Origin: Palsa-504 sp963844625
Lineage (GTDB): Bacteria; Actinomycetota; Actinomycetes; Streptosporangiales; Streptosporangiaceae
Length of the DNA: 64,000 nucleotides
Assembly (NCBI GenBank): GCA_963844625.1
Contig: CAWJPF010000007.1
Location: 7,093 to 71,092 of the forward strand
Direction: 5' to 3'
Shown one piece after another: positions 1-8,244 of the stretch (within the stretch, counting starts at the first letter, position 1; each line of letters opens with the position of its first letter). The position numbers were made by a program, and so were the translations under genes. The notes under the pieces are model-generated. The model did no database searches and had not been told where the DNA came from. It saw only the letters and a list, made by a program, of their open reading frames with translations.

Positions 1-78
1 CCGTACCTGGAGACCAAGGCCGTCATCCTCAACCGCGAGCCGACGACGTACGCACCAGACGTGTCATCCTCGAATTAG
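1..78 (+). CDS. C-terminal end of an unidentified protein (partial)
   Basis: An open frame enters from the left edge and ends at TAG (76-78), giving 25 residues that finish APDVSSSN. It lies 10 bases before the P450 start at 89, so it is probably the upstream gene of the same operon. Too little is present to name a family. The frame has coding-like composition and no competing frame, but the call rests mostly on position. Confidence 0.5.
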   Translation, partial: PYLETKAVILNREPTTYAPDVSSSN

Positions 79-88
79 CAGGCGAATA

Positions 89-1306
89 ATGGGACCGACC
101 ATCCAGAGCGTACGTCTCGAAGATCCTGATTTCTACTTCGAAGGCCGGCGCGAAAGCTACCAGCGACTGCAGGCCGAGTGCCCGGTCTACTATTACGAAC
201 CGCTCGATCTCTTCGTCCTGACCAAACACGAGGACATCAGGGAAGCCGCCCGCAGACCGGAGATCTTCTCCTCTTCCCGCGGACTGCACCTGCACCAGCT
301 CCGGCTCACGCCTTCGGAGGTGGAGGCGTACGCCACGCTCTACGCCGGAGGCGAGCAATTTGCCTTCGCCGACCCGCCCCGGCATCGCGAGCTGCGCGGC
401 GTGGCCACCCGGGCCTTCGCCCCGCGGCCGCTGGCCAGGCTGACCGATCAGGTGCGGAGCGACGTCGCGGAGCTCACCGGCAGGATCGAGCCGGGCCAGT
501 CTCTCGACTTCGTCGACGAGGTGGCGGCGGTCCTGCCGATCCGGGTGGCGGCCGCGTTCATCGGCTTGCCGTCCGGCCACGAGGAGGACATACGCCGGTG
601 GAGCGACGCTCTGGAGGCCATGAAGCTGGTCCGGGGGCCGGACAACATCCGTGCCACGGTCCGGCAGTTCGCCGAGATGAACGAGTTCTTCCTGGCTCAG
701 TTCACGGTCAAACGGGCCAACCCGGGCGATGACCTGATCTCGACCCTGCTCGCCGCGCAGCTCGACGGAAAGCCCTTGTCAGAACCGGATCTGCTCACCT
801 ACTGCAGCACATTTCTCGCGGCGGGCAGTGATACGACACGCTCTCTCATCGCCGGAATGGCGCTCGCGCTCGCTGAGCATCCGGATCAGCTGGGCAAGCT
901 CAAGGCGAATCCCGAGCTGCTCGACGGGGCGATCGAGGAGTCGCTGCGCTGGACCACGCCGGCCCGCGGGTTCCTGCGCACGGCCCTGGTGGATACCGGT
1001 GTCCGCGGTGTCGACATCAAGGCCGGCCAGCGCGTCTATTTGCTCTACGACGCGGGCAACCGGGACGCGGAGGTCTTCGCGGACCCGTGGAACTACGACG
1101 TCGAGCGGCCGAATGCCCACGCCCATCTCGGCTTCGGCTACGGCCCGCACCTGTGTATCGCCGCCCACCTCGCCCGGCTCGAGGCGCGCGAGCTATGGGG
1201 CGCGCTGCTGGATTCGTTCGACACGATCAAGGTCACGGGTGCGGTCATCGAGATCCGGCAGTTGCTGCGCAACGGCTGGGTCCACCTGCCGCTGAGCTTC
1301 TCCTGA
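89..1306 (+). CDS. Cytochrome P450 monooxygenase (P450-1)
   Basis: A 405-residue bacterial class I P450, soluble, expected to hydroxylate a hydrophobic substrate with electrons from a ferredoxin. Visible signatures are the I-helix AGSDTTRS, the K-helix ESLRW (ExxR), and the heme loop FGYGPHLCIA with Cys356 as iron ligand. The usual Gly two residues after the Cys is Ala. The N-terminus (LEDPDFYFEG, PVYYYEPLDLFVLT) closely matches the two P450s at 37704 and 39039, so the three are paralogues. The ATG at 89 follows a weak AGCAGGCGA. It runs convergently into the CoA-transferase at 1352. Partner ferredoxins are at 37513 and 42532 and the reductase at 13635. Substrate unknown. Confidence 0.95.
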   Translation: MGPTIQSVRLEDPDFYFEGRRESYQRLQAECPVYYYEPLDLFVLTKHEDIREAARRPEIFSSSRGLHLHQLRLTPSEVEAYATLYAGGEQFAFADPPRHRELRGVATRAFAPRPLARLTDQVRSDVAELTGRIEPGQSLDFVDEVAAVLPIRVAAAFIGLPSGHEEDIRRWSDALEAMKLVRGPDNIRATVRQFAEMNEFFLAQFTVKRANPGDDLISTLLAAQLDGKPLSEPDLLTYCSTFLAAGSDTTRSLIAGMALALAEHPDQLGKLKANPELLDGAIEESLRWTTPARGFLRTALVDTGVRGVDIKAGQRVYLLYDAGNRDAEVFADPWNYDVERPNAHAHLGFGYGPHLCIAAHLARLEARELWGALLDSFDTIKVTGAVIEIRQLLRNGWVHLPLSFS

Positions 1307-1351
1307 CGAGTCGCCCCCATCTCAGGGAATGATCAGCATCTCCGGGAACGA

Positions 1352-2506
1352 TCAGCGTCCGCCGAGCACGGCGTCGTCGTCCTCCCCCGGACGACGGGCC
1401 GCGCGGGCCGGAGCCTGGTAGCCGGCCAGTACGAACGGCATCGCGACCGTCTTCGAGCCGTCGTCGAGTGTGCTCAGGTACCCGTTCGCGTTGACCTGCT
1501 CGTCGTCGATGACGTCGGCCAGCGTGTTCACCGGCGTGCACCAGATGCCAGCGGCCTCGAGGCGCTCGAGCCAGCAGGACACAGGCCGCCCGGCGAAGTG
1601 CTCATCGAGCCTCTCGCGCATCCGGCTCGCATGAGCGAGTACCCAGGCATAGGAGAGCTCGCCGCCTGTCTCGGGATCGATAAGGTCAAGATCAAGCGCC
1701 TTGACGAACCGGCCCCACGCGTCCGCAGTGACGGCAGCGACGGCGATCCATCGCCCGTCCGAGCACTTGTACTGATTAACCCCCGGACTGCGCGGCTCAC
1801 GGCGCGACCGGGCCGGCAGGAGCAGCTGAGGGGCGTTCGCGACGGTGCCGAACTGGATCAGCTGCGTCCAGAGCGCCGTATGCAGCAGCGACGTGCGGAC
1901 GGTTCCCCCGGTTCCCGATTGCTGCCGCTGCATCAGCGCGGCCAGTACGCCGAACGCGGTCATCGTGCCGGTGAGCACGTCATTGGTCGCGCCCGGCGGG
2001 GCGAACGGCTCGTCTGCCTCGGGCGAGGCGGTGAAGAGCAGGCCCGCGTAGGCCATCCCGAGCATGTCCTGGCAGCGGTCGTTCGCCCGTGGCCCGGCCG
2101 CGCCCAGCCCTGCTGCCCTGGCGTACACCACTTCGGGGTTGACCGACTTGATGGATTCTTCGTCGGCGCCCAGCGCCAGCAGCGTCTGCGCCTGCATGCT
2201 GGTGATGAAGACATCCGCGCCCCGGACAAGCTCATACAGCCGGTCGCGGCCGGCGGGGTCGCGGAGGTCGAGCCTGATCTGCCGCTTGTTCCTGTTGCAG
2301 AGCGCGTACGCGTAGTTCACCCCGCCCGGAGTATCGGCTGATTCGGTCAGGCCGATCGGCACATAGCGGCGAACCGGGTCCCCCGTCGGGCCTTCGATCT
2401 TGATCACGTCGGCGCCGAGGTCCCCGAGCAGCATCGAGGCGATCGCGCCCGACATCCAGATGGTCAGGTCGATGACAACAATGCCCTGGAGCGGTCCCGT
2501 CACCAT
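1352..2506 (-). CDS. CaiB/BaiF family (class III) CoA-transferase
   Basis: A 384-residue class III CoA-transferase, which moves CoA between acyl-CoA donors and a carboxylic acid through an aspartyl-CoA intermediate. The N-terminal nucleotide-like fold (GIVVIDLTIWMSGAIASML, GDLGADVIKIEGP) and CNRNKRQIRLDL are typical. The block PPGATNDVLTG is the likely site of the catalytic Asp by family position. It is a close paralogue of the enzyme at 12442: both share TIWMxGA, CNRNKR, MAYAG and DVIDDE. The start lies one base after the stop of the cupin gene, so both are one transcript, probably governed by motif A at 3479. It may activate the acid made by the oxidative steps. Confidence 0.93.
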   Translation of the reverse strand: MVTGPLQGIVVIDLTIWMSGAIASMLLGDLGADVIKIEGPTGDPVRRYVPIGLTESADTPGGVNYAYALCNRNKRQIRLDLRDPAGRDRLYELVRGADVFITSMQAQTLLALGADEESIKSVNPEVVYARAAGLGAAGPRANDRCQDMLGMAYAGLLFTASPEADEPFAPPGATNDVLTGTMTAFGVLAALMQRQQSGTGGTVRTSLLHTALWTQLIQFGTVANAPQLLLPARSRREPRSPGVNQYKCSDGRWIAVAAVTADAWGRFVKALDLDLIDPETGGELSYAWVLAHASRMRERLDEHFAGRPVSCWLERLEAAGIWCTPVNTLADVIDDEQVNANGYLSTLDDGSKTVAMPFVLAGYQAPARAARRPGEDDDAVLGGR

Positions 2507-2507
2507 G

Positions 2508-3422
2508 TCAGGCCGGGATGCTCACAGGCAGCGGCAGACCGAAAACGACCGCCTCGGTGCGGGCCGCGCCGGCCAGTCCGGTGGTCTCACCGAACTCGGA
2601 GAAGATGACCGTGGAACGGTCATAGGAGACGCCGTCGACGGTCAGCTTCCCGTCGATGACCCACACCAGCTGGGTGCGCTCCGGACCCATCGTGAGCAGG
2701 CCGTCGCCTTCGTCCCAACGGTAGTTCCCGACGTATACGTCGTCCTCGGTGAAACGGCCCATGACCTTGCCCGAGACACCCCGGCTGACCGGGCGCCACT
2801 CGAAACCCTCCGGCTCCATGATCACCGGCTGCGGGTACCTCGGGGTCGGGTAGAGAAGCTTGCGCCCGTTGAAGGTCTCCCAGACCGCGTTGCGACCGTC
2901 GGCGCGCTGCTCGTTCCCGGCGGCGTCGACCGTGACGTAGTAGCCGTCCTTGAACTCGCCGGCCTGCTGCATGCTGGCGTAGGTCTCGTCGTGCTGGGCC
3001 CGCGTCATCCAGTGTTCGCCCCACTGGATCAGCAGGACCTCGGCCGCTTCGATGGTCTCAGGCCCGTAGGCGGCGCCCGCCGGGAAGAACGCCGACTGGC
3101 CGTCCGAGGCGACCTGGTAGTGGCCGAAGTCGGGACTGCCGCTGACCACGTAGCGGATCTGATCGAAGTTGTGCTTGTGCCGCGGCGCGCTGAACGTGCC
3201 GTGCCCGCCCTCGTAGCGGACCAGGTCGGCGGTGTACCCGACACCCGGCGAGACCGAGCCCTCGTGGACGAGCTTGCGGTGGACGCGGCCTGGCCGGTTG
3301 CTCTTGCTGACCAAGGTCCACGGAATCTTTGCCGTCTCGATCACATACATGCCGAATCCCGTCTCTGCTGGCTGCACCGCACGCCGTGTGGGCGCAAGGA
3401 GGTGCCGGGCGACGGCGGGCAT
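2508..3422 (-). CDS. Cupin-fold protein of unknown function
   Basis: About 304 residues resembling a two-domain cupin. Residues 1-30 are Arg/Pro rich and the conserved part starts at MYVIETAKIPW. The first barrel carries RHKHNFDQIRYVVSG, with HxH and a downstream Gln/Asp typical of metal-binding cupins. The second has the less metal-like VWVIDGKLTVDG. I chose the ATG at 3422 because AGGGA stands about 8 bases before it; a GTG at 3440 and an ATG at 3350 are alternatives. It is translationally linked to the CoA-transferase at 1352. Motif A lies 57 bases upstream. It could be a dioxygenase, an isomerase or a sensor; nothing seen decides between them. Confidence 0.8.
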   Translation of the reverse strand: MPAVARHLLAPTRRAVQPAETGFGMYVIETAKIPWTLVSKSNRPGRVHRKLVHEGSVSPGVGYTADLVRYEGGHGTFSAPRHKHNFDQIRYVVSGSPDFGHYQVASDGQSAFFPAGAAYGPETIEAAEVLLIQWGEHWMTRAQHDETYASMQQAGEFKDGYYVTVDAAGNEQRADGRNAVWETFNGRKLLYPTPRYPQPVIMEPEGFEWRPVSRGVSGKVMGRFTEDDVYVGNYRWDEGDGLLTMGPERTQLVWVIDGKLTVDGVSYDRSTVIFSEFGETTGLAGAARTEAVVFGLPLPVSIPA

Positions 3423-3478
3423 CCGCCTGTCCCTGGCCACCGGGCGGAGCTGGCGCTAACAGCTCCCGCTTACATTAT

Positions 3479-3498
3479 CGCATCCATTTTTGTATGCA
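3479..3498. promoter_or_regulatory. Motif A operator, copy 1
   Basis: CGCATCCATTTTTGTATGCA, an imperfect palindrome with outer GCAT/ATGC arms. It lies between the thiolase stop and the cupin start and matches five other sites in the window over 20 bp. It is inferred to control the cupin/CoA-transferase pair. The regulator is not identified; the shape suits a GntR/FadR-like dimer. Confidence 0.7.
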
Positions 3499-3571
3499 CA
3501 AGGGTCGTTATTTCCCCCCGCGAGGCATCCTCCGGGCGGACCGGCCGGAGCGCCGAGGAACCGCGAGCGGA

Positions 3572-4762
3572 TCACGTCGGCTTGCTGCCCAGCACGGATA
3601 TGAAGCAGACACAGTCGCCCGGAGCGCCCCCGAGGTTCTGGGTGAGGGCCAGCCCGCGGTCCGCGGTGGCGACCTGGCGGGCCCCGGCCTGCCCGCGCAG
3701 CTGGAGCCAGCACTCGTAGATCATCCGCAGCCCGCTGGCCCCGACCGGATGGCCGAAGCTCTTCAGGCCCCCGTCCGGGTTCACCGGCAGCTCGCCGTCC
3801 CGGTCGAAGACCCCGTCCAGGACGTCCCGCCAGGCGTGACCGCGCTCGGCGAAGCCGAGGTCCTCCATCAGGATGATCTCGGTCGGGGTGAAACAGTCGT
3901 GGACTTCGGCGAGGGCGAGCTCGCGGCGAGGGTCGGTGATGCCGGCCTGCTCGTACGCCCGCCGGGCGCAGTCGACGACCTCGGGGAAGCTGGTGTAGTC
4001 GTAGCGGGGGTCCGCCGCGCCGGAGCCGTCCCCGGTGACCAGCGCCAGCGCCTTGATGTACAGGGGCGTGCCGGTGTACTTGCGCGCGTCCTGCGCCCGG
4101 GTCACGATCGCGGCCGCGGCGCCGTCGGCCACGCCCGAGCAGTCCATCACCCCAAGCTCCCCCGCCACGGCCGGGGAACGCTCGATCGTCTCCTTCGATA
4201 CCGCCCGGCGGAACTGCGCGCGGGGGTTCAGGGCGCCGTTCGCGTGGTTCTTGGCGGCCACGTGGGTCATGGCGGCCCGGAACTCCTCCGGCGCGACGCC
4301 ATAGCGCTCCCGGTACGCGGGCACGAGCAGGCTGAAGTTGGCTGGCGCCGAGGTGTTCACCCGGGTGCCGTCATCCTGGATCTTCGGCGAGATCAAGCCG
4401 GCGTAGCCGGTGTCCTTGAGCTTTTCTGTGCCGACGGCCATGGCGACGTCCACGGCGCCGGAGGCGACGGCGTAGACCGCCGCGCGCAGCGCCTCGGAGC
4501 CGGTCGCGCACATGTTCTCCACCCGCGTGACCGGCTTGCCGACCAGCCTCAGCGGCCGGGCCAGCGCCATGCCGCTGATCCCGGACACGTAGGTGCCCAG
4601 CCAGAACGCGTCGATGTCGTCACTGGTGAGGCCGGCGCCGTCCAGCGCCTCGGCGACGGCATCGACGGCGAGCTCATCCGCGCCGCGGTCAAAGTGCTCC
4701 CCGAATCGCGTGCATCCCATCGAGATGATGGCGACACGATCGCTCAGGCTGTGCTGCGCCAC
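3572..4762 (-). CDS. Thiolase-like protein, SCP2/lipid-transfer type
   Basis: A 396-residue thiolase-fold enzyme of the SCP-x/lipid-transfer group. The nucleophilic Cys85 sits in VENMCATGSEALR, a His in EVHDCFTPTE, and the C-terminal GGLKSFGHPVGASG supplies the last active-site His. In steroid and branched-chain catabolism such proteins act with an adjacent DUF35 protein in thiolytic or retro-aldol cleavage of acyl-CoA. Here the upstream gene at 4772 encodes a DUF35 domain, which supports the same pairing. The GTG start at 4762 has AGGAGG five bases before it. It is the last gene of the operon starting at 9405. All catalytic residues seem present. Confidence 0.92.
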   Translation of the reverse strand: MAQHSLSDRVAIISMGCTRFGEHFDRGADELAVDAVAEALDGAGLTSDDIDAFWLGTYVSGISGMALARPLRLVGKPVTRVENMCATGSEALRAAVYAVASGAVDVAMAVGTEKLKDTGYAGLISPKIQDDGTRVNTSAPANFSLLVPAYRERYGVAPEEFRAAMTHVAAKNHANGALNPRAQFRRAVSKETIERSPAVAGELGVMDCSGVADGAAAAIVTRAQDARKYTGTPLYIKALALVTGDGSGAADPRYDYTSFPEVVDCARRAYEQAGITDPRRELALAEVHDCFTPTEIILMEDLGFAERGHAWRDVLDGVFDRDGELPVNPDGGLKSFGHPVGASGLRMIYECWLQLRGQAGARQVATADRGLALTQNLGGAPGDCVCFISVLGSKPT

Positions 4763-4771
4763 GAGCGCCTC

Positions 4772-6250
4772 CTAGGTCTCAGGTACGGCGCCGGGCCGTG
4801 CTGCGGCGTCCGGCGTCGTCGTCGGGTACACGGGGCGGGCCTTCCAGCTGTAGTTGCGGATTCCGCCGACCGTGGCGCCCCGGCGGAAGGTCGGCACCAC
4901 CTCGTCACCTACCTGTATCGGCCCACGGACATCGGTGAGCTCGCACTGCAGGCGCCCGCCGAGCTCGAAGGCGACGATCGCGCTCACCAGCGGCGGGCTC
5001 GGTGAGAACGCGAGCCGGTCGACCGTGAACGTCACGACGCGCCCGGTCTGGCTGGAGGCGGCTACCGGCTCGAAGTCATCGGCCGCGTGACACTGGTAGC
5101 AGACCCTGGGCAGCGGGAACTGCACCGCCCCGCACTTGCCGCACCGGCCGCCGGTCATCGAGAGCTTGTACCGCCGGTTGCGCCACGCGAACGGTGCCGA
5201 GGGACGGTCAGGATCGGGACGGCGCGGCCGCTCCGCCACGAGCCGTTCCCGCCACACCAGGTACTGCGGGTAGCCGATGGTCACGCCGCGATCGAACTGC
5301 GCGCGCAGCGGCTCGCCGCGGCCCGCCGCGATGGCCTCGGTAGCCCGCAGGACCAGCGCGTCAGCGCCATCGGCCAGCGATATCAGCAGCAGCGTCTCAC
5401 CGGCCCTGGCCGCGTCGAGCAGGTCGGCCAGGGCGAGGCCCGCCTGCGCCGCTCCCGCGTTCCCGATGAGGTCGGCCAGGCCGGCCCCTTCGAGCCGCGC
5501 CCCGGTCGCCTCCTGCACGATCTTCGCGACGCTGCGTACCGCGCGTGCGTTGCTGCCCGTGACGGCGAACCGCCGGATGTCGCCGAGCTCGACGCGGGCC
5601 CCGGCTCCGGCTCCGGCCAGTCTGGCCAGCAGCTGGCGGGCGAGCTCGGTGTAGCGCTGCTCACCGAAACGTTCCTCCCAGGCCGCGCCGTCCTGGGCTC
5701 CGGGTGCGCGCCACCGGTCGATGAACTCGGCCGTGACCGATGCGGTACAGAGGACGTCGGCGAGCGGATCCTCCGCACCGAACAGGAAGGCGGCCGCCGC
5801 GTCGGCTCCTTCGCGCTCGTCGGCGCCGCCGGCCGGGCCGCCGCGCCGGTCGGCCAGCACGGCCAGGCCGCCGTCCCGGGCCGCGACCAGCAGCGCGGCG
5901 ATGCCGGAGCGCAGGCTGGCGCCCAGATCCGCGGCGATGATGCCCGGCTGGAGGTCCAGGGCCGCGTGGATCGCCGTGGCGTTGGTCTTGTCGGCGTATA
6001 CCGGGTCGGTGGTGGCGAACCAGAGGCTGCCGACCGCCGGCTCCCGCCCGCGCACCGCCGGCACCGCCGCGGCCACGCCGAGCGTCGTGCTGTCCTCGTC
6101 GTAGCCAGCCACGCAGCGCACCCCGCGGGCGGTTGACCCGATCGCGGCCGCGATCTCGCTGCGCTCGAGGCGGTAACCGGGCAGGTAGGCGTGGTACCCG
6201 ACAATGCCTGTGCGCGGGTACCGGCCGGGCTGGATCGATGAGGGCGGCAT
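4772..6250 (-). CDS. HMG-CoA synthase-like domain fused to DUF35 OB-fold zinc ribbon
   Basis: 492 residues. Residues about 12-345 resemble a ketoacyl/HMG-CoA synthase-type thiolase fold (GIVGYHAYLPGYRLER, FATTDPVYADKTNATAIH). Residues about 360-475 are a DUF35 module: a zinc ribbon with Cys370, Cys373, Cys384 and Cys387 (C-x2-C-x10-C-x2-C), then an OB fold. At the place where related synthases have the nucleophilic Cys, this protein reads ASLRSG (Leu113), so the synthase half may be non-catalytic and serve as a scaffold. It lies between an acyl-CoA dehydrogenase (3-base gap) and the SCP2-type thiolase (9-base gap), and probably forms a complex with the latter. Confidence 0.85.
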   Translation of the reverse strand: MPPSSIQPGRYPRTGIVGYHAYLPGYRLERSEIAAAIGSTARGVRCVAGYDEDSTTLGVAAAVPAVRGREPAVGSLWFATTDPVYADKTNATAIHAALDLQPGIIAADLGASLRSGIAALLVAARDGGLAVLADRRGGPAGGADEREGADAAAAFLFGAEDPLADVLCTASVTAEFIDRWRAPGAQDGAAWEERFGEQRYTELARQLLARLAGAGAGARVELGDIRRFAVTGSNARAVRSVAKIVQEATGARLEGAGLADLIGNAGAAQAGLALADLLDAARAGETLLLISLADGADALVLRATEAIAAGRGEPLRAQFDRGVTIGYPQYLVWRERLVAERPRRPDPDRPSAPFAWRNRRYKLSMTGGRCGKCGAVQFPLPRVCYQCHAADDFEPVAASSQTGRVVTFTVDRLAFSPSPPLVSAIVAFELGGRLQCELTDVRGPIQVGDEVVPTFRRGATVGGIRNYSWKARPVYPTTTPDAAARPGAVPET

Positions 6251-6253
6251 CGC

Positions 6254-7429
6254 TCACCGCACCGCCGAGACGCCGAGCAGAGCCCGGCCGATCTGCAGGA
6301 CCTGCATCTGTGATGTTCCCTCCGGGATGGTGGCCTCGCGGGCGTCTCGGAAAAGCCGCTCGGCGACGTTGCCTTCCATCAGTCCCGCCGCGCCGAGCAC
6401 CTGCACCGCTTTGGTCGCCGCCTGATTGGCTGCTTCTGAGCAGAAGTACTTGGACATGGAGCACTCCACCCGAGCGTCGGCTCCCCGGTCGAGCAGCCGC
6501 GCCGCCGACTGGTACACCTGGCGCGCGGCATGGGTCTGCACCGCGATATCGGCGATCAGCTGCTGCACCAGCTGGAAGCTCGCGATCGGCTTGCCGAACT
6601 GGGCCCGGGATACCGCGTGGGAGCTGGCGGCTTCGAGGGCAGCCTGGGCGATACCGGTGCAGCCTGCGCTCACGTTGAGCCGTCCGGAGTTGACGGCCCG
6701 CATGGCGAGCGACAGCCCGCGGCCCACGTCGCCGAGCACGTTGCCCGCCGGGACCACCACCCCGTCGAGCACGACGTCGCAGCAGCTGGCTGCGCGGACC
6801 GACAGCTGCCGCCGGGCCACGACGCGGACGCCGGGCGCCTCCTGCTCGACCAGGAACGCGGTGATGCCGCGGGCGCCGAGACCGGGGTCCACGGTGGCGA
6901 GCACGACCCCGAAGTCTCCGTAGCTGGCGTTGGTGATGTAGGCCTTGCGGCCGGTCAAGCGGTAGGAGCCGGTCGGCAGCCGGTCGGCGAGCGTGGTCAG
7001 GGACGCCGCGTCGGAGCCTGCCTCCGGCTCGGTGATGGCGAACCATCCCATCCGCTGGCCGGCCAGCAGCGGCCGCAGGAACCGCTGCTTCTGCTCCTCG
7101 CTCCCGGCCGCCGACAGCAGCTCGGCGACCAGGGTAAGGATGTTGGCCGTGGTGCGGATGCTGGCCCAGCAGCGGCCGGCCTCCTCCATCAGCAGTGCCG
7201 TCTGCAGGTGTGACAGTCCCAGGCCGCCGTCACGGACTCCGATCGCGCCACGGACGAAGCCGACGTCGAGCAGCCCCGGGATGACCTTGAGCGGGAGGGT
7301 CCCGTCCCGGTCGGCGGCCGGAATCAGCGGCGCGATCTCGTCCAGGTAGCCACGGGCCCGCCGGACCAGCCCGACGCAGTCCGGGTCGAGCTCGGCCCAG
7401 TGCGCCGGGCCAGCCTGCGGGGCGGTCAA
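6254..7429 (-). CDS. Acyl-CoA dehydrogenase
   Basis: A 391-residue FAD-dependent acyl-CoA dehydrogenase, introducing an alpha,beta double bond into an acyl-CoA and passing electrons to ETF. The FAD/substrate loop WFAITEPEAGSDAASL is present. The C-terminal IPEGTSQMQVLQIGR has the Glu of the EGT motif, the usual base in short and medium-chain enzymes. QFGKPIASFQLVQ is also typical. It overlaps the upstream SDR by 4 bases (ATGA), so the two are translationally coupled. Third gene of the operon 9405-3572. Which acyl chain it acts on is not visible. Confidence 0.93.
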   Translation of the reverse strand: MTAPQAGPAHWAELDPDCVGLVRRARGYLDEIAPLIPAADRDGTLPLKVIPGLLDVGFVRGAIGVRDGGLGLSHLQTALLMEEAGRCWASIRTTANILTLVAELLSAAGSEEQKQRFLRPLLAGQRMGWFAITEPEAGSDAASLTTLADRLPTGSYRLTGRKAYITNASYGDFGVVLATVDPGLGARGITAFLVEQEAPGVRVVARRQLSVRAASCCDVVLDGVVVPAGNVLGDVGRGLSLAMRAVNSGRLNVSAGCTGIAQAALEAASSHAVSRAQFGKPIASFQLVQQLIADIAVQTHAARQVYQSAARLLDRGADARVECSMSKYFCSEAANQAATKAVQVLGAAGLMEGNVAERLFRDAREATIPEGTSQMQVLQIGRALLGVSAVR

Positions 7430-8193
7430 CCGAACCGCCCCCCGGAGACATGGATGACCTCACCGGTGATGAACCCGGCCTGGGGGGAGGCCAGGTAGAG
7501 GACGGCCGCGGCCACGTCGCCGGGCTGGCCGATGCGCTTGATGCTGTTGTCACGGATGGCGCGCTCGGCGATCTGGTCGAAGGTCGCCAGTTCGCGGAGC
7601 GATCCGGTCTCGATCAGCCCGGGAGCAATCGCGTTGGCCGTGATTCCGTGGCGGCCGAGTTCCTTGGCCACGGACTTGGTGAGCCCGACGACGCCGGCCT
7701 TGGCGGCCGAGTAGTTGGCCTGGCCGGGGTTGCCCTGCCAGGCGCGTGACGCCACGGTGATGATGCGGCCGTAGGCCTGGCTTGTCATCAGCCGCGCCGC
7801 CTCGCGGATGCACATGAATGTCCCGGTCAGGCAGACGCTAATGACGTCGTTCCAGTCGTCATCGGCCATATCCCGCAGCCGCCGGTCGCGGGGGAAGCCG
7901 TGGCTGGTCAGCAAGATGTCCAGGCGCCCGTAACGGCTCTCGATGTCCGCGACCAGGGCGCGCACCGCGGCGGAGTCGGTCACGTCGAGCGCGGCGTAGT
8001 GAAAGCTCTTCGCGTCGGCGGGCGTCCCGGCGAGCCTGTCCGCGGCCCGCTCGAGCGAAGCGGCGCTGACGTCGGCGATGACCACCTGCGCACCCGCCGC
8101 GGCCAGCCACAATGCCGCCTCGCTGCCGAGCCCTCCGGCGCCGCCGGTGATCAGGGCCACCTGGCCGTCAAGGCTGTCCAGCCGGTTGGGCAT
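7426..8193 (-). CDS. Short-chain dehydrogenase/reductase
   Basis: A 255-residue classical SDR. The cofactor motif TGGAGGLGSE is near the N-terminus, the structural NAG-type motif reads TSHG, and the catalytic pair is YSAAK with Ser upstream (VASRAWQG). The C-terminus GxxxVSGGRFG is typical of FabG-like enzymes. It presumably oxidises a hydroxyacyl-CoA made in the pathway. It lies 51 bases after the acyl-CoA dehydrogenase at 8245 and overlaps the next one by 4 bases. GAGAGGAA precedes its ATG. The usual Asn of the NAG motif is replaced by Ser-His, which is uncommon. Confidence 0.92.
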   Translation of the reverse strand: MPNRLDSLDGQVALITGGAGGLGSEAALWLAAAGAQVVIADVSAASLERAADRLAGTPADAKSFHYAALDVTDSAAVRALVADIESRYGRLDILLTSHGFPRDRRLRDMADDDWNDVISVCLTGTFMCIREAARLMTSQAYGRIITVASRAWQGNPGQANYSAAKAGVVGLTKSVAKELGRHGITANAIAPGLIETGSLRELATFDQIAERAIRDNSIKRIGQPGDVAAAVLYLASPQAGFITGEVIHVSGGRFG

Positions 8194-8244
8194 CTCATTC
8201 CTCTCGGTTGACGGTTGCGTGCTGAGCGGGAAGACGAGGCGGCC

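Noticed and set aside
5661..7046. 461-codon minus-strand open frame
   Set aside because: A shadow frame across two real genes, full of Arg and Gly runs.
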